DNA of 64,000 nucleotides from Eleusine coracana subsp. coracana. Its lineage: Eukaryota > Streptophyta > Magnoliopsida > Poales > Poaceae. Every line of letters starts with the position of its first letter. The first letter of the stretch is position 1. The stretch covers positions 46,017,511 to 46,081,510 of the forward strand of contig CM064424.1 of assembly GCA_032690845.1 (NCBI GenBank), in the 5' to 3' direction. The translations under genes and the position numbers were made by a program. Below are positions 22,620 through 33,124 of the stretch, one piece after another. The notes under the pieces were generated by a model that was not told the origin of the DNA, did no database searches, and saw only the letters and a list, made by a program, of their open reading frames with translations.

Positions 22620-23541
22620 TGATGTGAACAAGGATTCCAGATCTTCCGAAAGATTCTTGGTAAGTTGATCTGATCGGAGGCGACACACAAATCGATCCGG
22701 CTTCACAATAGCACGTTCTAAACCCCGCAATCACAACACGATGTTTTCTCTGGTTATCAACCATCCTAAAATGATTGACCTCGCCGAGAAGGCTAATCTA
22801 TGCCTATGAATCAAGAACACAAGCAAGAACAAATAATAATGTAACACAATTGCAGATGTATTATAAATCTCACGAAGTTGGGGTCTCACAAACCGTTATG
22901 ACGTCGAAACTGTTATGAACAGAATAATCTAAGAAAACCCCAAACCCTAATAGGGTGTCGGTGGCTATATATGAAGACCCTAGGGTCGTGCAAGACCCTT
23001 TGGATGCGCCCCTAATTGGGCTCAACTGGATACAAAGTCCAATGGCCAAAAGCAGGCGACACAGCACCGAATCAGATTCTGGACCCTCTCTTGTTTTAAC
23101 TATTTACAATGACTCCGAACGAATTTTGATATGAGACCGGTGGTATTAGAAAGGTCTCTTTCTTATCTTACTGTGCATATATAGAACATCCAAATCCAAA
23201 TCTTTATGTGTCCTGGGCGTCCGTTTTAGTACAGATTGGTTCTGGACCCCGAAACAGACTCGAAGTCGGTTTTGATTGGGCCTCCACCTTGTCTTCCACG
23301 TCCTTACCCGTCCTCCACATCTCCAAGTCCTTCTCCCATCATCTCCTGGTGCTCTCCATGGTTCCTAATTATAATATAATCATTAGATAGCAAACCATTT
23401 TAAAAAGTGACATATAATAAAGAATGTAGGAGCGAGCTCACCTCTAAATTTAGTCGTTGTGCACAAACTCTAGTCATCGGACCTTGTAAGTCCAGAATTA
23501 GAAAAGTGTTGTGTGTATCCATAGGAGTGATGTCCTCATCA
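22620..23541 (-). repeat. 5' LTR of the gypsy element
   Basis: 922 bp, running tgatg to catca on the plus strand. It matches the 3' LTR along its length, apart from an extra block around 23120-23290 that the other copy lacks. The two copies differ at many sites, so the insertion is not recent. Confidence 0.85.
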
Positions 23542-24240
23542 AAAATGATATTCCGATCATCCTCGATAGTCATTTAACTTCATTCATCTATCAAAAACAT
23601 CAACAGTTACCGAATAGAGATAGTAAAAAATAATTTGAAAAGTTGTCAGCAAAAGAACAAAATAACATTAGGTGATAGTTTTCAAGAAAATATTTTAGCA
23701 AAAATATCCAGAAAAAAGTATTGTGTATGGTCTTCTGAAAATTGGCAAAACGTAGAAAATATATTTCTGAAGGGGCTAGGATGCCTTTTGATCTTCATAA
23801 TAGACGATAATTTGTCCACGAAAATATGAGGATCACACAAATTATAGAAATGTGCAGTAAGTATTCAGTCAACCTATACATTAGAGATGGGACATTTGCT
23901 TATTTGACCCTGTTTTGAAGGCTAACTACCAATTTGACTCTCTTTTTGCAACTTTGCTCATTTGACCCTTCTTTTGAATCCTTCTTTGCTCATTTGACCC
24001 ATTTTGTTGAAAAAGTAGGGTCAAATAAGTAATATTCAGGGTCAATTGAGCAATTCAAAGTTGAAAATAGGGTGAAATAAGCAAAGTTAAAAAAATACAG
24101 GGTCAAATTGGTAGTTAGCCTTTAAAATAGAGTCAAATAAGCAATTATCTCTTTAGAGATTTATTTCTCGAGGACTTTGTTAAATTATGTGATATTTCTC
24201 TATTTTATAGGACAAATCAAGCTACTGTAAATAAGTGTAT
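23542..24240. repeat. Tandem duplication, copy B, right part
   Basis: It resumes with aatgatattccgatc, parallel to copy A from about 16235, through aacattaggtgatag to caaatcaagctactg. It lacks a block present in copy A (roughly 16625-16835) and contains the MITE at 23885-24152. Confidence 0.7.
23885..24152. mobile_element. Foldback MITE inserted in copy B
   Basis: The left arm is gagatgggacatttgctt with atttgaccctgttttgaa and ggctaactaccaatttgac. It pairs with the right arm gtcaaattggtagttagcc and gtcaaataagcaattatctc. Copy A has no such sequence at the matching place, which shows clean insertion. The flanking tta suggests a Tourist-like TTA target. Copy A gives the empty-site comparison. 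Confidence 0.7.
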
Positions 24241-24368
24241 GGATTTGGTTAACATCCCTGATCTCTGCATTTCATTCTCACATTTCAGGCTTTAGTAACT
24301 CCTGAACCCTAAAGTTCAAGGTGGAAGTATACCTCAAAGTCATGTGCAAATGAATTGAATTAGGAATA

Positions 24369-25193
24369 AATTGAAGAGTGAATTGAACTAGGGATCCTCG
24401 AACTTGTCTCAAGTTCTCGTCTAGGTCCCGATACTTTATAATCTTAATTTCTAGGTCCCAGAACTTGCTAAGCGATCTCATCTAGGTCCCGATGCTCCTT
24501 AATCTTGATTTTTGGGTACCATAACTTTTTAAGTCATCTCATTTAGGGTCCAATACTCCTTAATCTTAATTTTTTTGCTTTTAAAACTTGTTAACGTTCA
24601 AATCATTAGCTAGATGTCTAACAACACTAACATGGTGTGTAAGTGTGGAACCCATGAATTGTATGGCATTTTTGGATATTCAGTGACATACTTTTGGTAT
24701 TGTGACATGTTTGACATGTCACCGGAAGCCTATTTCTTGCAGTACTCCTTTCTGATGCTGCATAACGATGGAGTGATCAGGACATGTGGCGAGATGCAGT
24801 GCCGTGGACATCAAGGGTGGGTAGTAGAGAATGTTGACAATTATGGGACTCACCTATCAGCAAAAGAGAACAGAATAGAAAGAAGATCAATAGGTCTCAT
24901 AATACCACGCAAGCAGTAGTATACATGCTCTAGACATTTGGGTGGTGATTTGGACTTGAATAAGATAACTTAGCAGATTTTGGGATCCAAAAATCAAGAT
25001 TAAGAAGTATTAAGACCTAGATAACACTATTTAGCAAGTTCTAGGATCCAAAAATCAAGATTAAGAAATACTGGGACCTAGATGAGACTACTTAGCAAGT
25101 TCTAGGACTAAAAATCAAGATATGAAAGTACTAGGACCTAGATAAGAACTTGGAACAAGTTCGAGGATCACTAGTGTAATTCACTCTTAATTG
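24369..25193. mobile_element. 815-bp inverted-repeat element with 5-bp target duplication
   Basis: Arms of roughly 200-250 bp face each other. The left starts aagagtgaattgaac and carries tctaggtccc units; the right ends gtaattcactctt and carries gggacctaga units. Each arm holds the same ~58-bp word two or three times, built of aagttct, ctaggtccc and taatcttgattttt. A 5-bp duplication, aattg, flanks it at 24369-24373 and 25189-25193. The middle, about 24600-24950, has a 101-codon frame with no recognised motif, which I do not call. Confidence 0.65.
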
Positions 25194-25783
25194 AATGATG
25201 ATGAGGTTTGATATGACTCAGTTTTCATAGAAAGAGAAATCTATATAGATAAAGCCATCTGAACATTGAATCGAACAAATATGTGTGTGGTTGCATGTGA
25301 TTATGCTAAACATCAGAGATTGCAATGAAACTGGGCAATTGGGATAGTACAAGAAGCACATATGAAGAAAAATGGTAAAATTTGCTCATAGACACTACTA
25401 CATATTGATATTTGCTCTAGAACACTAGTCAATGTTGTATTTCCCAGATGACATTATTGAAGTGTGATAATTGACTAATAGATATTTAAGATATTAAAAT
25501 ATTGATACCAAAAGAAATATTGATTAGAATCAGCCTTGGTCAGAATTTCATGGAACGCATGAAGCAAGCAGAATTATTGCACTCCAGTGTGTATGGCCCA
25601 AGATTGCAAGGAACACGTGGCGAGAGGGAGGCGTGTCATTCATGTTCCTCCATGGCCGATACCGAGCTGTTGTTGTGGAAGAATAGTTGTCAGAAGAGGT
25701 GTCTAGAGTTTTCGTGTCAAGAGTGCAAGAGTTATCCGTGTTTTATTCTCTCAATGGCACGCCAGTTTTTAAATCTGATCATA

Positions 25784-26710
25784 CTAGTAAAGTGCATGTG
25801 TGTTGTTATAGGCTTAAAAAATAAAATATTTTTTATGATTTAAACATAAATTATTTACACAATATAATTGTTGGTATTTTCTACATAAAAGATCATATTA
25901 TATTATTGTTAGTGTTTCTTAGTGTATTATTTTATATGTCATATATAACAATTTTTCTACCATTTTTAACGTATTCTTATCATAAATATTTTTTTACCTC
26001 TAATGTTAATAATTTCTACATGTAGTATCATTTGAGTGCTATGTTGGAAAATTAAGTAAAATAACATTAAAAAATGCCCAAATATGAGAAGTGGCGATAT
26101 GAAGGCCAATTCGTCATACAAAGAGGGATTCTTATAAGCTCATGACACCTAAAAAACACCACTGTATCTTTATGAAGTCCAACATGCAAGATCAAGATCA
26201 TGACCCAATGCCTAAATATTTCTAGAACCTTTATCCGATAGAAAAAATTAATTCATGTAGAATAGAAACATCATAGCATTGTAACATAATTTTAGACTTG
26301 AAAATATGATCTAATGAGAAACATTAAAATACAAAAGTTGTAGATCTCATTGAGACATTTTTAAAACATATGTGGATCATATTATTTGGACTCCGGAGAT
26401 AGGAGATATGGACTCTGAACAGAGACCTACGTAGAGGAGTCTAAATTAGAATAAATATTTTTGCATCATAAATTTGGAAATCAAAACTGCGGAATCTTGA
26501 CTTCCATTAAATATCAAAGTTGTAAAATTTTTTGAGAGATACGAGATAGAGTCCGAGTTTGCCTCATTTGAACTCCGGACAAATTTATGATTTTTTGAAT
26601 TTGATGCTTGATATAGAAGGTACAAAATCGATTTGGATTCATTCTCTAACTTTGTGGGCGTACGACAGAATTTTTTGTAGCGTGAACATGTCCACCTAAA
26701 TTAATAGATT
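25784..26710 (-). mobile_element. Helitron-like unit 1 (oldest, degraded)
   Basis: The low-coordinate end is ctagt after a flanking a, as for a minus-strand Helitron 3' end. A degraded hairpin-like sequence follows. The body resembles unit 2 closely: both contain tttttatgatttaaa, ataaattatttaca, agatcatatt and gaggagtct in the same order. No protein is encoded. The 3' hairpin is too worn to be decisive alone; the call leans on unit 3. Confidence 0.5.
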
Positions 26711-27652
26711 ATATTAACAAATTGTCTATGCGTTGTTATGGATTTAAGAAAACAAAACACTTTTTATGATTTAAATATAAATTATTTACATAATATAATT
26801 ATTAGATATATACAATATTATTGATATTTTTTACATGAAAGATCATATTTGTATTAACGTTGGTACTTCTTAGTATACCATTTTATATGTCAATAATAAT
26901 AATTTTTTTACCATTTTTTACCATATTTTTATCATAAATATGTTTTTTAACCTCTAATATTAATGATTTCTATATATAGTGTCGTTTGAACACTATGTTA
27001 GAAAATTAAGTGAAATGATATTAAAAATGACCAAATATGAGAAGTACTCATATGAAGTCTAGTTAATCATGTAAAGAGGGATTTCCATAAGTCTATGATG
27101 CCTACAACACATTCGTGGACCTTCATGAAGTCTAACATGCAAGATCAAGTTCGTGGCCCAATGGCTAAAAATTTCTAGAAGCTTTATCCGGAAGGAAAAA
27201 TCAATTCCCGTAGTCTAAAAAAAAATATTATATTGCAATGCGATTTTGAACTTAAATACTTGCTCCAATAAGAAAAGTTAAAATATAAAAGTTGTAAATC
27301 TCGTTGAGAACTTTTTTGAAACATATGTGGATCATATTATTTGGACCTCAGAGCTAGAAGATATGGGCCCCGCATAGAGACGTGCACAGAGGAGTCTGAA
27401 TCAGAACAAATATTTTTGCATCGCGTATTTAGAAACCAAAACAGTAGGATCTGGACTTCCGTTGAATATTAAAGTTGTAGAATGTTTCGAGAGCTACAAG
27501 ATAAAGTCCGAGTTTGACTCGTTTGAGCTCCGGAAGAGGGAGTTATGATTGTTGAAATTTGGTACTTGATATTGAAGGTACGAAACTGATTTGGATTCAA
27601 TCTTTATCTTTGTGGATATGAAGCGGACAACCACACCTCAATTAATATATTA
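26711..27652 (-). mobile_element. Helitron-like unit 2
   Basis: A second ~940-bp copy of the unit-1 sequence, head to tail with it. It ends with acctcaattaatatatta, right where unit 3 starts. Its first ~40 bp (ttgtctatgcgttgttatgg) are a decayed form of the ccgtgcnttg hairpin seen in unit 3. It is non-coding. Confidence 0.5.
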
Positions 27653-28090
27653 CTAGCAAAATACCCGTGCATTGTCACGGGTTTTTGTTAAAAAAATTTA
27701 TAATTAGAATATTTTTTTGTAACTATAAAAGATTTTCAATTAATTATTTTTTTAGCTTGAGCATTTGCTCTATTTTTTATTTTGTTTTACATTTTTAAGT
27801 TTTAAAAAGAATATTCATTATAATAATATTTTGGAGTGAGTTATTATTGAAATTCTTGTTATTAATTTGCATCTAAAATATGATGTTAAAATAATAGATG
27901 TTTAATTATTGTTAGTATGAAATATCGAATTGAAATTAGAATCCAATTCAACAACGACTCAAACTGATTAGTGAATCATAATTATATGATACAAATTGAA
28001 TACGACAATGTTACAGATACATCTGAATACGAAAAAAGTGATCTAAACGACCTCACCTCAATTAATAAGTTGTATAGATAGAGATAGAGA
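27653..28090 (-). mobile_element. Non-autonomous Helitron, 438 bp
   Basis: Read on the minus strand, the element starts TCTCTATC and ends with a perfect 7-bp stem (acccgtg/cacgggt, plus-strand 27663-27669 and 27676-27682), six bases, then CTAG. These are the Helitron terminal signals: 5' TC, 3' hairpin and CTRR. The flanking bases are a on the left and t on the right, fitting insertion between A and T without duplication. No Rep/helicase is encoded. Confidence 0.75.
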
Positions 28091-28606
28091 TTTTCTGAGG
28101 AATCAGCGCCATGCCGTCTCTCCGAGTCTCCGTAGAATTCAGACTGCAGATCAAGTGCTGAGTGGGCTGATTTAGTAATTGGGCCAGTAGTAATATAGGT
28201 AGACAGACTCCATGTAGGCCTTTTTGTTTGAGACTGCTTTATTTTCTGTTTTTATATTCAATACATATATATTGAAGATTATATACACAATTTTTATTGT
28301 AAAAAATAATGTGTATTCAACTGAATACCCTTGAATATATGTGGGCCCACTCCTAAATGACACATGAGTTGAGAGTGTAACATGAGAATTTCTAACTAAC
28401 ACCTGCATTACAATAACTCCATTGTCGAAGTTCTTGTTGAATGGATCATGACCTGTTGAGGTTTACCACTTTTTTTTTGATAAAATATAGCAGGTAAAAA
28501 TGAAGAAATCATCCTGTATAAGAATCCCTTCTATTGTTTTTTTCTTTATCAACATGACATTCGGACAAGGTAACTAGTAGAAATTGGAGTAGCAAAATCC
28601 TATGTA
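28091..28606. other. Unassigned AT-rich spacer
   Basis: No gene or clear repeat boundary is visible between the Helitron and the Stowaway element. Confidence 0.4.
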
Positions 28607-28842
28607 CTCCCTCCGTCCATCTATAGTGGCATTTGTTGATTTTCAGATATCACCTTTAACTATTCGTCTTATTCAAAATATTTATAAAATATTATTTATT
28701 TTATTATAATTTGTTTTATCTTTAAATATATTTTAAATTTTATAGATTTACTTTTATATTTATATAAATATTTTGAATAAGACGAATGATCAAAGATAAT
28801 ATCTGAAAGTCAAGAAATACTATTATAGATGAACAGAGGGAG
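28607..28842. mobile_element. Stowaway-type MITE, 236 bp
   Basis: The terminal repeats are ctccctccgtcc and, inverted, acagagggag. The inverted similarity continues inwards (aaatattttgaataagacgaa pairs with ttcgtcttattcaaaatattt). A TA flanks each end (28605-28606 and 28843-28844), which is the target of Tc1/mariner-like Stowaway elements. It lies about 300 bp before the BAHD promoter. Confidence 0.88.
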
Positions 28843-29147
28843 TAACAATAAATATTCCGAGGGACAAGACAGAGGAAACAAATTACACATTTTAAACGTG
28901 CATATTGTACGTCAGATCCAATAATTTCAAAATGTACGACGGGATATCCTTGATTAGGATGCTTAGATTCAGCGGAGAGATCGAGTGGTTGAAAGAGCGG
29001 TAGGGCCCTCTCGAGACACACATGAATAATGCATTGGAGAAAGGGACTTGTCTTATCATCATCGTGTGGACCATGCATGTCTTGGCTCTGTCAATCACTC
29101 ATTTGCCAAAACAAATTGACGCGCTTGTGCTGGGCTCCTCGCCAGGT

Positions 29148-29153
29148 TATAAA
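29148..29153 (+). promoter_or_regulatory. TATA box of the BAHD gene
   Basis: The sequence tataaa lies 114 bp before the ATG at 29267, which implies a 5' leader of about 85 bases. There is no ATG between the likely start site and 29267. Confidence 0.7.
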
Positions 29154-29266
29154 TTCGTGCGAACAGTGACGAAGAAGCAACCACACAAACAACACCCCGG
29201 ATCGATTGCGTCACCAACAGCACAGAAAACTTCTGAAACTAGCCCAAGCACACGAGGGAATCAGAA

Positions 29267-30589
29267 ATGAGCTCCCCTTTAGTAGTAGGTGTAACAAAAT
29301 CGTTTCCTTCCCTGGTCGGCCCGGCAGTGGCGACGCCGGCCAGTAGCCTCCTGCTCACCGCCATGGACGCTGCCATGGCGTCCCTACCCATGGCGGCACT
29401 CTTCGTCTTCGACCGTCCGATCGATCAGCCGGCCAAGAGGATAAGGACAGCACTGTCACGAGCCCTGGTCCCCTACTACCCTATCGCCGGTCGTGTAGCA
29501 TCCACCCCTCCTGACCACCACACAATCTCTTGCACTGGCGAGGGCGTGGCGTTTGTGGCCGCCCGGGCCGGCTGCACCCTGCATGACGCCAGGCTGACCG
29601 ACCGGTCGCCGGCGATCCCCGTCGATGAGCTCACCGTCACCTACGCCGGCGGGCAGTACACTAATAATAAGGGCCCTGCAGGTCGCCCGTTCCTGCTGAT
29701 GCAGGTGACCGAGTTCTCGTGCGGCGGGTTCGTCGTCGGAGTGACGTGGGACCACGTCGTCGCCGACGGTGTGGGCATGGCGGAGTTCCTGCAGACCATC
29801 GGTGAATCCGTCCGCGGGGTCTCCTCATCACCGCCGTCCGCCGTTCCGGTGAGGCTGGACACCCGTCTCCCCGACCTCCCTCCCCCGATCACTTCCCTAG
29901 CGAACTCGCTCGTCAACAGCGCGCACAACGAGTTCCCGTGCTCGTACATCACCCTGCCCATGACCTTCGTCAACCGCATCAAAGCAGAGTACCGTGAACG
30001 TCTCAACGGTGAACAGCCTTATTGCTCTTCATTCGAGGTGTTCGTGGCCGCCATATGGAAGTGCCGCGCTCGTGCAACCATCTCCGACTCCGCCGATCAC
30101 CACCAGCAACAAGATGACTCCTCCCCGGTGGCGCTCGCGTTCACGGCCAACGTGAGGAAGCAGGCCGACGCCAAGGACGGCTACTACGGCAACCTCTTCA
30201 CCTTCGGCCTCGCCGTCGCCACGCGCGGGGAGGTGGCCGACGGCGACATCCTGGACCTCGTGAACCTGGTCAAGGACGCCAAGGCGCGAGTGCCCTACAC
30301 GTTCATGGACGGAGCGGCATACGTCGGCGCCGAGATGGGCGGACGCCTACGGGACCTCCCCGTGTACGACGTCTTGTACGTCACGAGCTGGTGGAACCTC
30401 GGGTTCGACGAGATCGACTTCGGTGCCGGCGGGCCGGCAAGGGTGATGGGCAACATGGAGCGCAGGATCGTGCCGGCTTGCATCCTCTGCGGGAGGAAGG
30501 ACAAGGCCGATGGCGTCGCCGCCATGGCGATGTGCGTCAGGAAGGAACACGAGGAGGCGTTCTATGCAGAGCTGCGGAGGCTTAAGTGA
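29267..30589 (+). CDS. BAHD-family acyltransferase, intronless, intact
   Basis: A 440-residue acyl-CoA-dependent transferase of the BAHD family. Members are soluble cytosolic enzymes that move acyl groups from CoA to alcohols or amines in phenolic, ester, cutin or alkaloid pathways. The catalytic HXXXD motif is intact as HVVADG at residues 163-168 (WDHVVADGVGMAEF), with His163 as the general base. The family motif YFGN appears as YYGN at 306-309. The structural DFGWG motif reads DFGAG at 384-388, so its Trp is replaced by Ala. VPYYPIAGRV at 68-77 is the usual N-terminal landmark. Length matches the family (about 420-460). The gene has no intron, high third-position GC, a TATA box 114 bp upstream, and a stop at 30587-30589. 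The acceptor cannot be inferred; the changed DFGWG keeps me from naming a known enzyme. Confidence 0.94.
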   Translation: MSSPLVVGVTKSFPSLVGPAVATPASSLLLTAMDAAMASLPMAALFVFDRPIDQPAKRIRTALSRALVPYYPIAGRVASTPPDHHTISCTGEGVAFVAARAGCTLHDARLTDRSPAIPVDELTVTYAGGQYTNNKGPAGRPFLLMQVTEFSCGGFVVGVTWDHVVADGVGMAEFLQTIGESVRGVSSSPPSAVPVRLDTRLPDLPPPITSLANSLVNSAHNEFPCSYITLPMTFVNRIKAEYRERLNGEQPYCSSFEVFVAAIWKCRARATISDSADHHQQQDDSSPVALAFTANVRKQADAKDGYYGNLFTFGLAVATRGEVADGDILDLVNLVKDAKARVPYTFMDGAAYVGAEMGGRLRDLPVYDVLYVTSWWNLGFDEIDFGAGGPARVMGNMERRIVPACILCGRKDKADGVAAMAMCVRKEHEEAFYAELRRLK

Positions 30590-32500
30590 AGTGGAAATTT
30601 ATATATGAGTGGCCGTGGTAGGGTTACATGCCTGATATGTTCCAGTGTAGTGTGTAGTACCAATACAACCTGTGTATTTGCTTGCAGTGCTAGTGTAGTG
30701 TCTAGTACCAGTACAACATATGTGCTGGTCACAGTTTTGGGACGATGAGCTTGGCACATCACCACCGTGATCCAGTTCTTTGGCTGAGTGCAACAAGCAC
30801 TCGGCAAAGTATGAAAAACACTCGGAACCCGCACATAGTAAAAGTATGTACTATTCTGATCAATGGTTCTCATTGACTGACCCTTGATATATGTACTATT
30901 CTGATCAATGGTTCTCATTTACTTGTATTTTTCAGTATTTGATTTATTTTTGCATGTATACGAGCAGAAGTGGGCCATGTGCTGCTGGTGACAGTGTCCT
31001 TGTTGGTACTTTGATCAGAACCTTTGGGAAGAACCAAAGGATAAAAGGATGCCTCCTCAGTACAAGGAAGAGTCAAGTGGGGCTAGCTGCTTAGAATTTT
31101 TTTATGACCAGTACTGGTACAACATTTCAAATTTTGAATCTTTTCAGTTGAGTTCGTACATTGGGACTCCACGTTGATGGACATAACACAAAATATTTGG
31201 CCAATGTACTTTTACTTACACTGAACTTAACACATGGTCTTCTAACTGATATTTGGTAGAGAAGGAAATGAGCCGGAACTGTATACCACTTCTTTAATCA
31301 GAAGATTATATTCAACACTGGGGGTATATGAAGTATACATCACATGTTCAATGCATTCATCTAATTAAAGTTTATTTGCTCCAAAACATCAATTTTTTTT
31401 ATTTGCACAATAATCACATGTACTCCTAATATGCAAGGCTGGTACATCTGGTGCACATCAAATGTTCATTATATTGATCTGAAGGACATTAGAACTATTT
31501 TAATAGTTAACTACTTACTAACTCACCAAGGTACCCAATAACATGAGCAGGTACATCATATTCGAAATGATACACCTAAAAAACAATTTTCACTACTGGG
31601 ACTCCCATCACCAGAATGATTAAAAAATTAATACTAGAGAAACATGCAATTCTCTGCAGAAAAGAAAAGGCAACAACAAATCATATAGAAACAATAGCCA
31701 ATGAAAACAAACAGATCCAATCATATACTAGCATGTACTCCCTCATGTTAGAAAAAACAATTCGTTTAGAACCGGATTTAGGATACCAAGAAGAGAGTAA
31801 TTAGAAAAAATCTTTCCTGTTTGCCCATATTAAATAGGGTGCTGGTTCCATTCCTTTCAAAATCATATAAGTGTGTGACTTGCTAGCAAGTCTGCCTTTC
31901 ATGCATGAGCACCCGGATTCGATTACCCACAAAATATTTTTATTTTCGCGTGAGCTGGTGAGCGTGCATGTACATCGGGAACCAACGAGCGACATCTCGG
32001 TAGCCAGCAAAAATTTATAATAGCAAGGGTAAATAAGTCTATAAGTGTGGAAAAGGTGCACAACAAATTGATTTGTGAACACAAGGTACAAGACTAAAAC
32101 AAATTCTTTTTTTTTATATGGAACAGGTGTACATATAATGAACAAGACATGTATCCTTGAACATAGATGAACTCTTTTACGAATATTAAGTCTTACTAAT
32201 CTTTGACATGTACATCCCTGATACAACATCAGGATTACATCAAGATTGCTAATAAAACTGGTAGTACTTGCACAACGCATGCTCTTTTCATCTAAATCAA
32301 AACATGAACTGGCCAATAAGATGTCCTTGCATTATCTATCAAATTTTCATACACTGCCATGTACACCACATGAGCAACCCCTAGACTGATACAGACAGAG
32401 ATCCGAAGGAAACTAGACTCATTTTGAACATTGAAAAAAAGAGAAGAGAGGACCAGCCGGCCAGCAAGAAAAAAGGAGGAAATCAAATAACACTCAAACC
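30590..32500. other. 3' flank of the BAHD gene and unassigned intergenic sequence
   Basis: It begins with the BAHD 3' untranslated region and two imperfect copies of an agtgtagtgt/agtaccagtacaac block (about 30640-30720). Around 30780-30830 the words ctgagtgcaacaagcactcggcaaag and aacactcgg recall the subterminal repeats of grass CACTA elements. A 30-bp direct repeat lies at 30845-30919. From 31100 on I see no gene. Short frames on both strands have no family features. Confidence 0.4.
30845..30919 (+). repeat. 30-bp direct repeat, two perfect copies
   Basis: tatgtactattctgatcaat plus ggttctcatt occurs at 30845-30874 and again at 30890-30919, with a 15-bp spacer. Confidence 0.9.
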
Positions 32501-33120
32501 GGACTGCAACTTGGTGCTCACCTCAATAGTTAAGAAAGTTGTTAGTTATCTGTGTGCCACAAAAAAAGTTCGTAGATACCTATATGCCATGAGCTCAACT
32601 TTCGGTTACCCGTGTGCCATTTTGGATGGATGGAGACTTAATAGAGGTGTTAGGGGCTGTGTAAAGACAGTTTTGCCCTTGTGTACAATAATGAATTAAA
32701 AAATCAGAAAAATGAAAAATAGTCTAAAAGCATTAAAAATCAGAAAATGAAAAATAATTTTAAAAAAGTAAAAAATCAGAAAAAGTGGAAATAATTTTTA
32801 TAAACATTTAAAAATCCGAGAAAATTGAGAAAATTGTGGGGAAAATTAGGAAAATATGGGAAAAAATTAAGAAAAAGGTGGAAAAATAAGAAAAAACAGG
32901 TGCATGACCATTGCATACCAACAAATAACTAACTATCACATGGAAAAAACAAGGGCATGACCATTGCATAACAACAAGTTCCTATCACCAACATTTAAGC
33001 AAATAAGTTCACTAGTTTTCATCACACAAAGTCCACACATAAAAAGGAGTAGTTCACTAGTTTTCATCACACCAAACCATAAATGTCTTAAATTACATCA
33101 AAAGTAGTAGTTCCTCCACA
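32501..33120. other. Possible terminal region of a Mutator-like element
   Basis: This stretch lies downstream of the minus-strand MULE transposase remnant. It holds an A-rich low-complexity section (32690-32900) and two pairs of direct repeats: gcatgaccattgcata (near 32904 and 32954) and agttcactagttttcatcac (near 33006 and 33051). Such subterminal repeats are common near MULE ends, but I did not find a matching inverted repeat on the far side. Confidence 0.35.
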
Positions 33121-33124
33121 TAAT

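Larger units (their letters stand above)
17024..23546 (-). mobile_element. Degenerate Ty3/gypsy LTR retrotransposon, minus strand
   Basis: Two related LTRs (17029-17804 and 22620-23541) bound the element. Both begin tgatg and end catca on the plus strand. A 5-bp duplication, AAAAT, flanks it at 17024-17028 and 23542-23546. On the minus strand a primer site like initiator tRNA-Met follows the 5' LTR, and a polypurine tract precedes the 3' LTR. Inside, the order is nucleocapsid zinc knuckle, protease, reverse transcriptase, RNase H, integrase: gypsy order. Frames are broken many times. It sits in copy B of the tandem duplication and carries its own MITE insertion near 21.6-21.9 kb. Confidence 0.9.

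Noticed and set aside
24614..24919. 101-codon open frame in the middle of the inverted-repeat element
   Set aside because: No recognised domain, AT-rich codons, and it sits in a non-coding palindromic element. It could be tested with copies elsewhere.
29456..30585. Several open frames of 64-121 codons overlapping the BAHD gene, mostly antisense
   Set aside because: GC-rich codon-biased genes create such shadow frames; none shows a domain or start context.
31890..31940. Weak B-box-like cccggattcgattacc suggesting another tRNA or SINE
   Set aside because: No convincing A box at the right distance and no flanking duplication.
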